The notes: generated from the letters alone by a model not told the origin. A stretch of 64,000 nucleotides of DNA from Christensenella hongkongensis (GCF_000981035.1 NZ_LAYJ01000088.1:95107-159106); one strand, 5' to 3'; counted from the stretch's first letter, positions 16,460 to 25,498 are shown. A program made the numbers and translations.

Positions 16460-17830
16460 TTGAGCGTGATCAGAAAAAGAAGGCGGCTTAATCCTGCTGA
16501 AATATTGGTATTTGGTTTTGGCGGAATGATTGTGATCGGCGGGCTCCTTTTGTGCCTGCCCATTGCATCGAGTACAGGAGAGTCTGTTGGAATCCTGCCT
16601 GCGTTTTTTTCTTCCACATCGGCAATTTGTGTAACAGGGCTTTCGGTTGTGGAAATCGGCACGGCCTACTCCCTGTTTGGGCAAATCGTGATGCTGATCC
16701 TGATCCAGCTTGGGGGCATCGGGTTCATGACCGCAACCTCCATGGTGTATATGCTGCTTGGGCGGCGCATTACGCTCAAAGACCGCATGGTGATCAAAGA
16801 CTCCCTCAACGAAACAAACCTGCAGGGCGTCGTCCATATGACGCGCAACGTTTTGCTTGTAACCCTGCTCACCGAGGTCGCGGGTATCCTTCTGCTTTCC
16901 ATCCGCTTTATTCCGGAGTATGGATTTGGGCAGGGCCTTTATTACAGTATTTTCCATTCAATTTCTTCCTTCTGTAACGCGGGCTTCGATGTATTTGGGC
17001 TGGGAAACAGCCTTGTGCCATACGCATACGATCCGCTTGTTACAATTACGGTTATGGCCCTCATTACAGTCGGCGGGCTCGGCTTCTTTGTCGTCGTAGA
17101 GCTTTACAGGAAGGCTCTTTTGGGCCGCAAATATCATCTGAAACTTCATACAAAAATTGTATTGATCGTCTCTGGAGTGCTCGTCCTCGCGGGCTTTTTG
17201 TTCTTCCTTGCTTTGGAGAGCAACAATCCAAAAACGCTTGGAGCGGAAGGCCTGAGCGCAGGCGATAAGGTGCTGGGCGCGATGTTCCAGTCCGTCACTC
17301 CGCGTACCGCGGGCTATGCAACGATCCCGCAGGCAGACCTTACCCCCGCTTCGAAAATCGCGACGACTGCGCTGATGTTTATTGGCGCTTCTCCGTCCGG
17401 TACGGGCGGCGGTATCAAAACCACAACTGCCGTTATGCTGCTTTTCCTTGTCGCAACGATTGTCACAGGCAAGCAGGACACTGTTGTCATGAAACGGCGC
17501 ATCAACAAGGATGTTATGATGCGTGCGATTACCATCGCAACGCTTGCACTGGTATTTGTAGGTGTGATGGTCACGTTGATTTCTATCGTAGACCAGTCGC
17601 ACGTCAGCGTTTCCGATATTTTATTCGAGACAGTATCCGCGTTTGGAACCGTCGGTCTTTCCACAGGCATTACGGCCTCGCTTTCGCCGTTCAGTCAGGT
17701 TCTTCTGATGATTACAATGTTTGGCGGCAGGGTTGGTGTGTTTACAATGTCTATGGCGGTGGCAAAGCGTATGTCCCATCAAGATCAATGCAGCATCCGT
17801 TACCCTGAAGACAGGGTAATGATTGGATAA
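16460..17830 (+). CDS. ktrB: KtrB/TrkH-type potassium uptake channel subunit
   Basis: This is the membrane pore of a Ktr-type potassium (K+/Na+ symport) system. The 456-residue protein shows the four pore-loop repeats of the superfamily with their filter glycines: TSAICVTGLSV, SSFCNAGFDVF, VTPRTAGYATI and SAFGTVGLSTG. It begins at a TTG codon behind AGGAAAC, which fixes the start. The ring-forming subunit KtrA follows 51 bases downstream. The upstream 190 bases are AT-rich with TATAAT at 16410-16415; I see no c-di-AMP riboswitch there. Confidence 0.93.
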   Translation: MSVIRKRRRLNPAEILVFGFGGMIVIGGLLLCLPIASSTGESVGILPAFFSSTSAICVTGLSVVEIGTAYSLFGQIVMLILIQLGGIGFMTATSMVYMLLGRRITLKDRMVIKDSLNETNLQGVVHMTRNVLLVTLLTEVAGILLLSIRFIPEYGFGQGLYYSIFHSISSFCNAGFDVFGLGNSLVPYAYDPLVTITVMALITVGGLGFFVVVELYRKALLGRKYHLKLHTKIVLIVSGVLVLAGFLFFLALESNNPKTLGAEGLSAGDKVLGAMFQSVTPRTAGYATIPQADLTPASKIATTALMFIGASPSGTGGGIKTTTAVMLLFLVATIVTGKQDTVVMKRRINKDVMMRAITIATLALVFVGVMVTLISIVDQSHVSVSDILFETVSAFGTVGLSTGITASLSPFSQVLLMITMFGGRVGVFTMSMAVAKRMSHQDQCSIRYPEDRVMIG

Positions 17831-17881
17831 GCGAATCATGGTGCGCCGTATACCAAAAAGGCGGCAAATGGAGTTATCGTT

Positions 17882-18541
17882 ATGAAAAAACAGTATGTAG
17901 TAATCGGTCTGGGCCGTTTTGGTACCAGCGTTGCCAAAACACTGGTAGATCAGGATGCGGAAGTCCTCGTGATCGATGCAAATGAAGAAAAGATCAATCA
18001 GGCGCTTTCCTACGCCACCCATGCCGTGCAGGCAGACGCAACAGACGAGCAGGCGTTAAAGTCGCTGGGCATCCGCAACTTCGACGTGGCCTGCGTATGC
18101 CTTGGGGAAATCCAGTCCAGCATTATGGCGGCGTTAATCTGTAAAGATCAGGGCATTGACCTTGTGCTGGTTAAGGCACAAAGCGAGGTTCACGCAAAGG
18201 TTCTGTATAAAATGGGCGTGGATAAGGTGGTGTTCCCCGAGCGGGACATGGGTATCCGCGTAGCCCACAACCTTCTTTCCTCCAACATACTTGATTTTAT
18301 CGAGCTGTCTGAGGACTACGGCATTGCCGAGCTGGAAGTACATCCCGCATGGGCGGGGCAGACGCTGATCGACGTGGATTTCCGCAAAAAATACGGGATC
18401 AACATCATTGCGATCAAAAACGCGTCCGGTTCCGTCAATGTAAGCCCATTGCCCGGCGATATCATCATGTCAGACGACGTACTCGTGGTAATCGGATCGG
18501 AAGAACAGATTGGCAAGCTCGAGAGGTCAGGCGAGCGGTAA
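17882..18541 (+). CDS. ktrA: KtrA/TrkA-type cytoplasmic gating subunit
   Basis: The 219-residue protein is an RCK-domain regulator of the adjacent channel. The RCK_N Rossmann half has GLGRFGTSVAKTL (9-21) and VIDANEEKI with the acidic ribose-binding residue; the RCK_C half (about 135-217) is the part that binds cyclic di-AMP in KtrA. ATP and ADP control gating in characterised systems. It is the standard partner of ktrB. Confidence 0.93.
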   Translation: MKKQYVVIGLGRFGTSVAKTLVDQDAEVLVIDANEEKINQALSYATHAVQADATDEQALKSLGIRNFDVACVCLGEIQSSIMAALICKDQGIDLVLVKAQSEVHAKVLYKMGVDKVVFPERDMGIRVAHNLLSSNILDFIELSEDYGIAELEVHPAWAGQTLIDVDFRKKYGINIIAIKNASGSVNVSPLPGDIIMSDDVLVVIGSEEQIGKLERSGER

Positions 18542-18581
18542 AGCTTTTTTAAAAAAGCAAAATAAAAAATTGGAAAAAAGC

Positions 18582-18610
18582 TTGTTACGGCGCCACACTT
18601 ATGGTAAAAT
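18582..18610 (+). promoter_or_regulatory. tRNA-Ser promoter
   Basis: TTGTTA (18582-18587) and TAAAAT (18605-18610), 17-base spacer, 21 bases before the mature tRNA end. Confidence 0.65.
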
Positions 18611-18631
18611 AATTAACGCTGTATAAAGCGT

Positions 18632-18723
18632 GGAGCAGTGGCTGAGCTGGCTTAAGGCGCACGATTGGAAATCGTGTGAACGTTAATAGCGTTCCGGAGG
18701 TTCAAATCCTCTCTGCTCCGCCA
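18632..18723 (+). tRNA. tRNA-Ser(GGA)
   Basis: Acceptor arms GGAGCAG and CTGCTCC pair with discriminator G18720, and CCA is encoded (18721-18723). The anticodon is GGA at 18667-18669, inside the stem CACGATT/AATCGTG. The long variable arm GAACGTTAATAGCGTTC and TTCAAATCC T loop confirm a serine class II tRNA, reading UCC and UCU. Confidence 0.97.
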
Positions 18724-18765
18724 AATACCATTTTACGCACGATGTGCGTGGAATGGTATTTTTTT
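18724..18765 (+). terminator. tRNA terminator
   Basis: AAATACCATT/AATGGTATTT with an inner ACGCAC/GTGCGT pair and T7. It directly abuts the tRNA 3' end. Confidence 0.85.
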
Positions 18766-18798
18766 GTTGAGGCCATAACGCGCCGCAGCCCGTACCCT

Positions 18799-19017
18799 TC
18801 ATTTCTTGCTCGGTTCCTTTGTATTTTTCTTTAGACTGAATGTGTAATTCATTGCCCTGAGGGCTTTTAAAAAATTGGTACATGGATAAAATTCCTGCCG
18901 GTATTCACTTTTACTTTCCGGAAAATCCTCCCTGCTGAAATCCTTGCGCGCAATGATCCGGGCCTCGTAAATCCCATCGCGATAATACCTTTTGACAACC
19001 ATGTATTCCCAATCCAT
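18799..19017 (-). CDS. Small hypothetical protein
   Basis: The 72-residue protein starts MDWEYMVVKRYYRDGIYEARII and has a strong site AGGAGGGG eight bases before its ATG. It is soluble, with a basic C-terminus (KKNTKEPSKK). I know no family. It sits behind a hairpin-rich 240-base leader, which suggests post-transcriptional control, and it may share a transcript with the sigma-like gene upstream. Confidence 0.6.
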   Translation of the reverse strand: MDWEYMVVKRYYRDGIYEARIIARKDFSREDFPESKSEYRQEFYPCTNFLKALRAMNYTFSLKKNTKEPSKK

Positions 19018-19055
19018 AAAATCCCCTCCTATTTGTTCTGTAATTCTTTTTCTGA

Positions 19056-19160
19056 ATCAAAAGACAGCCGCATCCTTCTTGTGGACGCGGCTGCCCGAAT
19101 AGCCGTCATTTGCATCGATCTGGCGCAAATTTTATCCGGTGGCGGCTATTCCCCTCTGAT
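19056..19160 (-). promoter_or_regulatory. Structured leader with two hairpins before the small gene
   Basis: On the minus strand the first structure is GAATAGCCG (with a nested ATTTGC/GCAAAT) closing with CGGCTATTC, followed by CAGCCGCGTCC/GGATGCGGCTG and TCTTTTG. The second hairpin resembles a terminator and lies about 40 bases before the ribosome binding site, so the arrangement could be an attenuator. It matches no riboswitch consensus I can recall. Confidence 0.4.
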
Positions 19161-19255
19161 TTTTTCCAAGACGTCCTCCATTATACACCAGAACTACGCC
19201 CCGTTTTTTTACCCCCTTTCCAAATTTTTTTCATTAAAATCAGATTTTTTTACCG

Positions 19256-19675
19256 TCAGTCTTTCTTCAACAGCTTTTTCAGGTTCTTGCGTCCTTTTTT
19301 AATGGACTTTGAAATTGCCGGAATTACCACTCCTTCCTTTTTTGCCAGTTCTGTTTCCGCCATGCCTTCGATATAATACCGGAAAAGGCGCATCCTCTGT
19401 TTTTCAGGCAATTTATTGATTGCGTCAAATAGCTCTTTGACCGCGACCGCTTTCAGGTACAGTTCCTCGGCGGATTCCACAGGCTTGATTGCTTTCCCTT
19501 CAATTCCATCCCCAACATCGAGCGAATAATATGCGTTGTGATAGGATACGCGGGCGTCGTATGCTTTGTCGGCCTTCAGGCTTTTCTCCAGCAATTCGGC
19601 AACCTCGTCTTCCACCTCCACAAACAGGTCTGTATCCAGTTGATAGTATCTCCTCAGATTGATTATTTTCATCAT
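19256..19675 (-). CDS. Sigma-70 region 4-like DNA-binding protein
   Basis: The 139-residue protein has a C-terminal helix-turn-helix like sigma region 4: INKLPEKQRMRLFRYYIEGMAETELAKKEGVVIPAISKSIKKGRKNL. The N-terminal half is acidic and helical without a clear region 2, so it may be a regulator rather than a working sigma factor. Similar short proteins are frequent in clostridial mobile or accessory regions. GGAGG precedes two adjacent ATG codons (19675 and 19672); the second has better spacing. Confidence 0.7.
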   Translation of the reverse strand: MMKIINLRRYYQLDTDLFVEVEDEVAELLEKSLKADKAYDARVSYHNAYYSLDVGDGIEGKAIKPVESAEELYLKAVAVKELFDAINKLPEKQRMRLFRYYIEGMAETELAKKEGVVIPAISKSIKKGRKNLKKLLKKD

Positions 19676-20165
19676 TTAACCTCCATTTCATTTGCATAAA
19701 ACAACTTCAAAATGGAGGCTGCCGGAGGACTGCGCGCCCGGCAAACAGTGATACAAAAAACATCCCTACCGGCTGATGCCATAAAGATGCTTTTACAGTA
19801 TATTTTTTTTTAACAAACCAAGCTTATGCTTTGATTTTTCGCGTTTCAATATTTTATCATAGTGATGACTTTACTTTCCTGCCTTGTATCCTTGGCTGAA
19901 TAAAAGCAAGTAGCGTAGCCAATATGGACGCTTCACAATTATTTCCCGGCCGGGCTGCCGTACTTTTTTCATAAAACAGTTCGCTTCATTGCAAAAATCC
20001 CCCCTCACAAAACAGCGTATATTTATCCTTTCACTTATATAACGAAACCGAATGTGGTAAAGGAGTAAAATTATAATATTTTTTTAATGAAAACTGTGAT
20101 AGAATTGGAAATGAGTAATTTTGGTATTTTCATCAGGCTACGGTTTGTTTCTGATTGGGGCTACT
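19676..20165. other. 490-base gene-free stretch
   Basis: I find no convincing gene. It contains GCCGG/CCGGC and CATC/GATG partial hairpins near 19724-19788 with a T run on the minus strand side, an AT-rich middle, and the motif TATAACGAAAC at 20038-20048. That motif recurs inverted at 20667-20677 on the other side of the next gene. The last 100 bases presumably hold the promoter of the sigma gene. Confidence 0.5.
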
Positions 20166-20642
20166 ATGAATCGTGCAGTTATTTTATTTCAGGTATTCTA
20201 TAAGTATTACGGGTTCTATTTCCGTATCATTTTCAGGATCGTCGGAAACAAAGAAGATACCGAAGACATCCTGTACTTCAAGTTCTCAAAAGTGCTCTAT
20301 GAGAAAAATTATCCTACCAATGAAGACGACCTGAAGCCATGGCTTGTCACCGTCTTTAAAAACGAGGCTGTTTCCTTTATCAAAAAACGTCAAAAGGATA
20401 AAGACCGGGAGGAAATGTATTACCTCGTCCATCCGCCCGAAAGAAATTTTGAAGACGATCTTTTCTTCAGGCTCACCGTTGAAGAGTTGATCAAAGAAAT
20501 GCCCCTTGATTTGCGGAAATCCTTTCAGGAGCATTTTCTGGACGGCGTTCCAATCCGCGTCGTGTGCAGGAAAAATGGCGTAAGCAGGGACAGGATGAGG
20601 TATTGGATGAAAAAATTGCGGAAAATTATTAAAAATTTGTGA
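20166..20642 (+). CDS. ECF-type RNA polymerase sigma factor
   Basis: From the ATG at 20166 the protein has 158 residues. Region 2 is recognisable (FYKYYGFYFRIIFRIVGNKEDTEDILYFKFSKVLYE, the usual AEDxxQ-like core) followed by DLKPWLVTVFKNEAVSFIKKR, and a short region 4 (VPIRVVCRKNGVSRDRMRYWMKKLRKIIKN) near the C-terminus. A TTG at 20121 would add 15 residues but has no site. The following genes encode a secreted protein and a single-pass membrane protein whose cytoplasmic half could be an anti-sigma factor, so I infer an envelope-signalling cassette. Confidence 0.8.
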   Translation: MNRAVILFQVFYKYYGFYFRIIFRIVGNKEDTEDILYFKFSKVLYEKNYPTNEDDLKPWLVTVFKNEAVSFIKKRQKDKDREEMYYLVHPPERNFEDDLFFRLTVEELIKEMPLDLRKSFQEHFLDGVPIRVVCRKNGVSRDRMRYWMKKLRKIIKNL

Positions 20643-20711
20643 TGGATTCCCCCTTTGACTGCTTTTGTTTCGTTATAACAGTACTACAATAAATAAGGAG
20701 GACTCTAAACA

Positions 20712-21113
20712 ATGAAAAAACTAATCTCTCTCTTATGCGCTGCGGTGCTGTGCCTGTTGATGCCGGTGGCGGCCTTTGCCGCGGAAACGCCAAGCCCGCA
20801 AGAAGCATTGCAGGAAATTACGGTTTCACCGCGGGCTTCTCAATATACATGCGGAATTGGAATGGCTACCAATTACTCCATAAATATAAACGCGACGGCC
20901 CGCTCAAATGGCTCGGAATACATTACCATATCCTGCCAGCTCCAAAGGAAAGTGAACGGTTCGTGGGTAAATTTCGGTACGGGGGCCAGCGGAAGTGGTA
21001 GAGGAAGCGCTACAGCGACTAATACCATTGCGGTCGTTAAAGGGTACGAATACCGTACGATGGCATATTGCAACCTTTACGGTACCAAGTATAGTTACGT
21101 GCTGAGTATGTAA
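20712..21113 (+). CDS. Small secreted protein
   Basis: The 133-residue protein has a clear signal peptide (MKKLISLLCAAVLCLLMPVAAFA, cleavage after AFA) and a mature domain of about 110 residues rich in Ser, Thr, Asn and Gly with three cysteines. I recognise no domain with certainty; the pattern of short beta strands resembles small secreted beta-sandwich proteins next to clostridial ECF sigma genes. AAGGAGG precedes the ATG. Confidence 0.7.
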   Translation: MKKLISLLCAAVLCLLMPVAAFAAETPSPQEALQEITVSPRASQYTCGIGMATNYSININATARSNGSEYITISCQLQRKVNGSWVNFGTGASGSGRGSATATNTIAVVKGYEYRTMAYCNLYGTKYSYVLSM

Positions 21114-21149
21114 GCAAAAACCAAATTAGAAAAAGGGGGAAAAACGGAT

Positions 21150-21917
21150 ATGAAAAAACGCGATTTTTATAAAAAAATAAAGCAGTATCCCGAGCTGTTC
21201 GACGAAGTTGAGCAAAACGAGCAGGAGGAAGATGCGGGCTTTCAGATCGCCGAAAAGGACATTCCGCCTATCCCCCAGTGGTTTTACGATTACGAGGAAC
21301 AGGAGCGGCGCAAAGCCAAACGGAAGCGTAAGGCAAGGACTCTGGCGGCGGTACCCGTCTGCGCCGCGCTTGTTTTCGTGTTCCTGATAACGCCGATTGG
21401 AGGCGTATTCGCCGACAATGTATACAACTTTTTTGTGGCTTTAAACCAAAATTCCGGCGAGGTTTCGACCTATTATGGACCGGATGACAGTCATACTTTC
21501 ATACAGGAAAAGAGACCTGAAAAGCAGCAGTTCCCGGATACGAAGGCGGTCAGAAGTCAATATGACATTGTTTTTGCTGAAAACGAAGTTTACCAACCAG
21601 ATCAGATCACTGTCTCAGAAATCGAAAATCTTGGCTATCAAGTTGAGCTTTCTTATACGGTTGATTCAAACGTGGTGACAATTATAAATCTGTATTATTT
21701 TGTTCTTATGCAGCAGACTGGTAGTACCATTGCGACCAGTGAGAATTTTGAGCAGATCGATACCTCATTGCAGGACGGCACCCATATAACAGGCATCTAC
21801 GACGATGAAGGCGCTATCGCCTCCGGTTTTAACGATAAGCTGGACGTGACCTTCATGACGGACACCCTGCCCTACGATCAGCTGATCGATTTTATCCAAA
21901 CGACGACGATCAGGTAG
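21150..21917 (+). CDS. Single-pass membrane protein, anti-sigma-like (DUF4367/DUF4179-type)
   Basis: The 255-residue protein has a charged cytoplasmic N-terminus (about 62 residues with MKKRDFYKKIKQYPELFDEVE), a basic stretch KAKRKRKAR, one membrane helix (about 66-84) and an extracellular domain of about 170 residues ending in a small beta-rich module. This is the layout of membrane anti-sigma factors that pair with ECF sigma genes. It lies 36 bases after the secreted protein and in the same direction as the sigma gene. The assignment is from architecture and context only. Confidence 0.65.
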   Translation: MKKRDFYKKIKQYPELFDEVEQNEQEEDAGFQIAEKDIPPIPQWFYDYEEQERRKAKRKRKARTLAAVPVCAALVFVFLITPIGGVFADNVYNFFVALNQNSGEVSTYYGPDDSHTFIQEKRPEKQQFPDTKAVRSQYDIVFAENEVYQPDQITVSEIENLGYQVELSYTVDSNVVTIINLYYFVLMQQTGSTIATSENFEQIDTSLQDGTHITGIYDDEGAIASGFNDKLDVTFMTDTLPYDQLIDFIQTTTIR

Positions 21918-21945
21918 AAAACGAAAGCAGGCGGAAAAAGTGGGC

Positions 21946-21976
21946 AACAAAAAGCATACGGTGCAAAAATACCGTA
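21946..21976 (-). terminator. Terminator of the DUF1361 gene
   Basis: CATACGGT/ACCGTATG hairpin (21953-21976) followed on the minus strand by CTTTTTG. Confidence 0.7.
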
Positions 21977-21993
21977 TGGCGTGATTCCCTTTC

Positions 21994-22692
21994 CTAAACT
22001 GCGGTAAGCACCGACCACACGACAATCCAGTACATGATAAGAAAAAAGGCCGCGTAGCAAATCATGAAAATAAACAGCTCCCTGACCTTGCCCGGCTGCG
22101 AGAAATGGTTTTTTAAAATTCCAAAAAACTTTTTCGGTTTCAGGATATCCCAGCTGTAAAAGCGCAGATATCGTCCAATATAAATACCAAAGCTAATCAA
22201 CAGGAAAACAACGGTAATCACAATCCAAAAATTCCTGTTATTTGTAAAGCCCATATGGAATGCGTCGATCGGGTTGACCACAACCGCATACATCAGTTGG
22301 AGCAGCATCACATTGAGCAGGGTATTCATCACACCGGACATCGACAAAGACAATACCGCAATGATATCGTACCATATTGGCACTTCTTTTTTATCCACCG
22401 TCCTGTGGTTCAGGTTCAGCTCCGTAACAAGGTAGCCTGCATTGGGCAAAAGCAGGAACCATATGATGATTCCAACGATACCAACAACCACCCCAACGAC
22501 AAAATTGAAAAATATCATGATCGCGCCCATGAGTGCCACGGTAATAATCAATACCAAAAGCGGCAGCAAAGACAGTCCGATATTTTTCAGCATTGGTTTA
22601 TACAGCTTTGTGTGGAACAGCTTTGGGCGCAATAAAATCAGCAATACTGCAAATAGATTAATAGCCGCTATCCCGTAGATTAATATACTCAT
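21994..22692 (-). CDS. DUF1361 integral membrane protein
   Basis: The 232-residue protein has about seven membrane helices and the diagnostic C-terminal motif GIYIGRYLRFYSWDIL together with LPNAGYLVTELNLN and the central WYDI. This is the DUF1361 pattern; the family has no established function. AGGAAAGG precedes the start. It reads toward the ECF cassette and appears to be a single-gene unit. Confidence 0.85.
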   Translation of the reverse strand: MSILIYGIAAINLFAVLLILLRPKLFHTKLYKPMLKNIGLSLLPLLVLIITVALMGAIMIFFNFVVGVVVGIVGIIIWFLLLPNAGYLVTELNLNHRTVDKKEVPIWYDIIAVLSLSMSGVMNTLLNVMLLQLMYAVVVNPIDAFHMGFTNNRNFWIVITVVFLLISFGIYIGRYLRFYSWDILKPKKFFGILKNHFSQPGKVRELFIFMICYAAFFLIMYWIVVWSVLTAV

Positions 22693-22859
22693 ATCTATCC
22701 TTTCCTGTTATTTTTAATGTAACCATTCTACCGTATGGGTAATCCTCCAATCCGTAACTGCCGTTTCGTTTTTAAAATGCGCGGTGTCTTTGCCCCTGCG
22801 TCTGCCTGAATCGCAGGCGTACTTCCGGCAGCGATGCAAATGCAGCGCCTGCCCGTCAA

Positions 22860-22895
22860 CCAAAAGCCCGCGCCTTTAGTGGCGCGGGCTTTTGG
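22860..22895. terminator. Strong hairpin, probable terminator of the fumarase operon
   Basis: Perfect 15-base arms CCAAAAGCCCGCGCC/GGCGCGGGCTTTTGG, six-base loop. The T tract is inside the stem rather than after it. Confidence 0.7.
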
Positions 22896-22922
22896 CCGTA
22901 AAAGATGTGTGGTAAGCAATCC

Positions 22923-23540
22923 TTATTCCAGATAATCGACGTGCTGATTGATCCCGGCGACTATCCTTTCCTTTTTTTCATTGAACAGCTTTTTGTTGTT
23001 CTCAAACAGGTTATTCCCTTTTGTGTCAATCGAGATAATAAGCGGCCCAAACTCCCTGACGCGCATTACCCACATTGCCTCCGGCATTCCAAGGTCAAGC
23101 CACTTGACGCATTCCACCTCTTCCACCTGGCTTGCCGCCAAAACAGCACACCCTCCGGGGAACACTGCATGCACCGCTTTATAAAGCCCGCATCCTTCGG
23201 CGGTTTTGTCGCCCATGCCTCCCTTGCCTACAATCAGCTTAATGCCCGTTTCGGCTATAAATTCCTTCTCGTATTTTTCCATTCGCATACTGGTCGTTGG
23301 CCCAATGGAAATTACATCATATTTACCCGGCTCATCCTGCCGTTCCTTCATGATCGGCCCCGCGTGGAAGATCGCTTTTCCGGCAAGGTCTACAGGCAGC
23401 GGTTTATTTTGTTTGATCAGGCGCTGGTGTACGTCGTCCCTGCTTGTGATCAGATATCCGTTTAAATATACGATATCGCCGATTGTAAGCCCTTCAATGT
23501 CCCCGTTTTGAATGGGTGTCGTCAGTATTTTTTTATTCAT
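22923..23540 (-). CDS. Class I fumarate hydratase (or L-tartrate dehydratase), beta subunit
   Basis: The 205-residue protein is the C-terminal-domain subunit of the two-subunit iron-sulfur hydro-lyases. It shows [38 protein letters not shown] and the KGGMG motif, all typical. It overlaps the alpha-subunit stop by four bases (ATGA), so the two are translationally coupled. Fumarase and tartrate dehydratase cannot be separated by motifs alone; absence of tartrate transport genes and the LysR neighbour leave either possible, with fumarase the more common annotation. Confidence 0.92.
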   Translation of the reverse strand: MNKKILTTPIQNGDIEGLTIGDIVYLNGYLITSRDDVHQRLIKQNKPLPVDLAGKAIFHAGPIMKERQDEPGKYDVISIGPTTSMRMEKYEKEFIAETGIKLIVGKGGMGDKTAEGCGLYKAVHAVFPGGCAVLAASQVEEVECVKWLDLGMPEAMWVMRVREFGPLIISIDTKGNNLFENNKKLFNEKKERIVAGINQHVDYLE

Positions 23541-24436
23541 AAAATCGCTCCTTTGTGTGACAGCATTTCATACCCCAGTTCCGCATCAATCCGGATCAGC
23601 GCGCGCCTGTGCGCCCAGCATCCCGTAGAAAGGCCGACGGCAATCGTGGAAGGATGCCTGCCCGCCTGCTCGATGTGCACGCCCATCACAGAATTTTTGC
23701 CCGTGATACCTCCGGGGCCAATCTCGATTTCATTTAATCCCTTTTCGATCATAAGCTCGAGCTCTGCGCCGCGCGGGTTGCTGTTGCGCGTTCCAATCGG
23801 GCGCAAGAGCGCCTTTTTGGATAGCTTTGCCGCAACCTCTGCAGAGCCCGCAATTCCAATGCCAATCAGCAGCGGCGGACATGCGTTGATTCCATACGAG
23901 GTGATCTGGTCAAACACAAATTGAACCACGCCTTCATAGCCTTCGAGCGGCGCAAGCACCTTTGCCATGCCCGGAAGGCTGCATCCGCCTCCCGCCATAT
24001 ACACATATATTTTTACCTCGTCGCTGCCCGGGACAAGCTCCCAGTCTATCCACGGGATTCTTGTTCCTACGTTATTGCCCGTATTTTTTTCATCAAATAT
24101 TTCCACGACATTGTGGCGCAGCGGAGCCTCTGCCGTCGCGCGTTTCACAGCCTCCCGCAGGCATCCTTCTATTTCATCGATCAGCGGGAATCGCGAACCA
24201 ACCTGCACAAAGTACTGGATTACGCCCGTATCCTGGCAACAGGGCCGATCCATTTCATCCGCCATTTTAAGATCCTCAAACATCGCGTCATAAAAAATTT
24301 TTGCCATGGGCGTGTTCTCTTCCGCCCGCAGCTCCTTCAGCTTTTGCATCACATCGTCCGGAAGATGCTTGCCTGCATATCCCGTGAATTTTGCCATAAT
24401 GTCGATCAGCCGCTCGCGCTTTATATCCTGCTCCAT
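23537..24436 (-). CDS. Class I fumarate hydratase (or L-tartrate dehydratase), alpha subunit
   Basis: From the ATG at 24436 (GGGGAG eight bases upstream) the subunit has 299 residues. It contains the three cysteine motifs expected to hold the [4Fe-4S] cluster: [19 protein letters not shown] and [12 protein letters not shown]. Such enzymes are oxygen-labile and fit an anaerobe. In-frame extension to 24478 crosses the intergenic control region and is unlikely. Confidence 0.93.
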   Translation of the reverse strand: MEQDIKRERLIDIMAKFTGYAGKHLPDDVMQKLKELRAEENTPMAKIFYDAMFEDLKMADEMDRPCCQDTGVIQYFVQVGSRFPLIDEIEGCLREAVKRATAEAPLRHNVVEIFDEKNTGNNVGTRIPWIDWELVPGSDEVKIYVYMAGGGCSLPGMAKVLAPLEGYEGVVQFVFDQITSYGINACPPLLIGIGIAGSAEVAAKLSKKALLRPIGTRNSNPRGAELELMIEKGLNEIEIGPGGITGKNSVMGVHIEQAGRHPSTIAVGLSTGCWAHRRALIRIDAELGYEMLSHKGAIL

Positions 24437-24517
24437 ATAGTTTCTCCCCTTATTTTTTATTTGTAATCCCATGATCAAATTGTATGCTTTGCCAATATAT
24501 AGGTCAAATACTTTAAA

Positions 24518-24540
24518 TACTATTTATTCCATAGTATAAT
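24518..24540 (+). promoter_or_regulatory. LysR-type operator overlapping the -10 of the lysR gene
   Basis: TACTAT-N7-ATAGTA (24518-24536) is a perfect inverted repeat of the T-N11-A class, and it overlaps TATAAT (24535-24540) of the plus-strand promoter. It lies in the divergent gap shared with the fumarase genes. Confidence 0.6.
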
Positions 24541-24565
24541 AGCTATATTAAATCAGGAGGAGCAA

Positions 24566-25498
24566 ATGATGGAGGATCGCGCGTTTTATTATATTCAAAA
24601 AATTCTGGAGGAAGGCAGCATATCGCAGGCTGCAAAAAGGTTGTTTATCGCACAGCCGTCCCTGAGCCAGTATATCAAGCGCATCGAAAACGATTTGGGC
24701 GCAGAGCTTTTTGAAAAAAATGCAAAGCCCGCAAAATTAACGGGCGCAGGTCAAATCTATTTACAGACGGAACAAAAAATACACCAGCTGCGGCAGCAGC
24801 GTAAAAACCAGATCGACGATCTGTTTGATTTAAAGATCGGACATTTGACCATCGGCAGCTCCAATTACAGGAGTATGTATCTGCTGACAAGCGTGCTGCC
24901 CGTTTTTAAACAGCGTTACCCCGGCATCAGCATCAGCCTTGAAGAGGGGATTACAGAGGAGCTTGAGGAACGCGCCATGAGCGGCGTCACCGATTTTTCT
25001 ATCGTGTTGTTACCTCTCAGCTATCCGGCGCTCGCTTACGAGGAGCTTTTTGACGAAGAAATCCTGCTGGCGCTTCCTGCAAACCATAAACTTTGCGATG
25101 CGATAAAGCCCGGCAAGCAAAACCGGCCATATCCGCCTGTTGATTTCGCGCTTCTCAAAAACGAGTCCTTTATCGTCATGAAAAAAGGGCAAAAACTGAG
25201 GAACTCATTTTTTGATTTGTGCCACAACGCAGGTTTCCGTCCTGACGTTATCCTGCAGACAAACAGTATGGAGGCCGCGCAGGCGCTTGCAGCAGCCGGG
25301 CTTGGCGTCACAATCATTCCGGACGTTCTCGCACGCAGCAACAAATTTCCGGAAATGCCGCGGTATTTCTCGCTGAATCAACAGGTAAAAGTGCGCAAGG
25401 TGGTAGTCTCTTATTCAAAGCAAAGGCCGCTTACCGGCGCGGCAAAAGCGTTTATCCATGTCATGAAGGAGGTTATCGCCAGTTCAGGCCTTTCCTGA
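24566..25498 (+). CDS. LysR family transcriptional regulator
   Basis: The 310-residue protein begins with a standard LysR winged helix (FYYIQKILEEGSISQAAKRLFIAQPSLSQYIKRIENDLGAELFEK) and a periplasmic-binding-like effector domain (about 90-300). It is divergent from the fumarase genes, and the AGGAGGAG site fixes the start. It probably activates the fumarase operon in response to a dicarboxylate-type ligand and represses itself; both points are inference from layout. Confidence 0.92.
   Translation: MMEDRAFYYIQKILEEGSISQAAKRLFIAQPSLSQYIKRIENDLGAELFEKNAKPAKLTGAGQIYLQTEQKIHQLRQQRKNQIDDLFDLKIGHLTIGSSNYRSMYLLTSVLPVFKQRYPGISISLEEGITEELEERAMSGVTDFSIVLLPLSYPALAYEELFDEEILLALPANHKLCDAIKPGKQNRPYPPVDFALLKNESFIVMKKGQKLRNSFFDLCHNAGFRPDVILQTNSMEAAQALAAAGLGVTIIPDVLARSNKFPEMPRYFSLNQQVKVRKVVVSYSKQRPLTGAAKAFIHVMKEVIASSGLS

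Noticed and set aside
18683-18883. 66-residue minus-strand frame over the tRNA
   Set aside because: It covers the 3' half of tRNA-Ser and its terminator.
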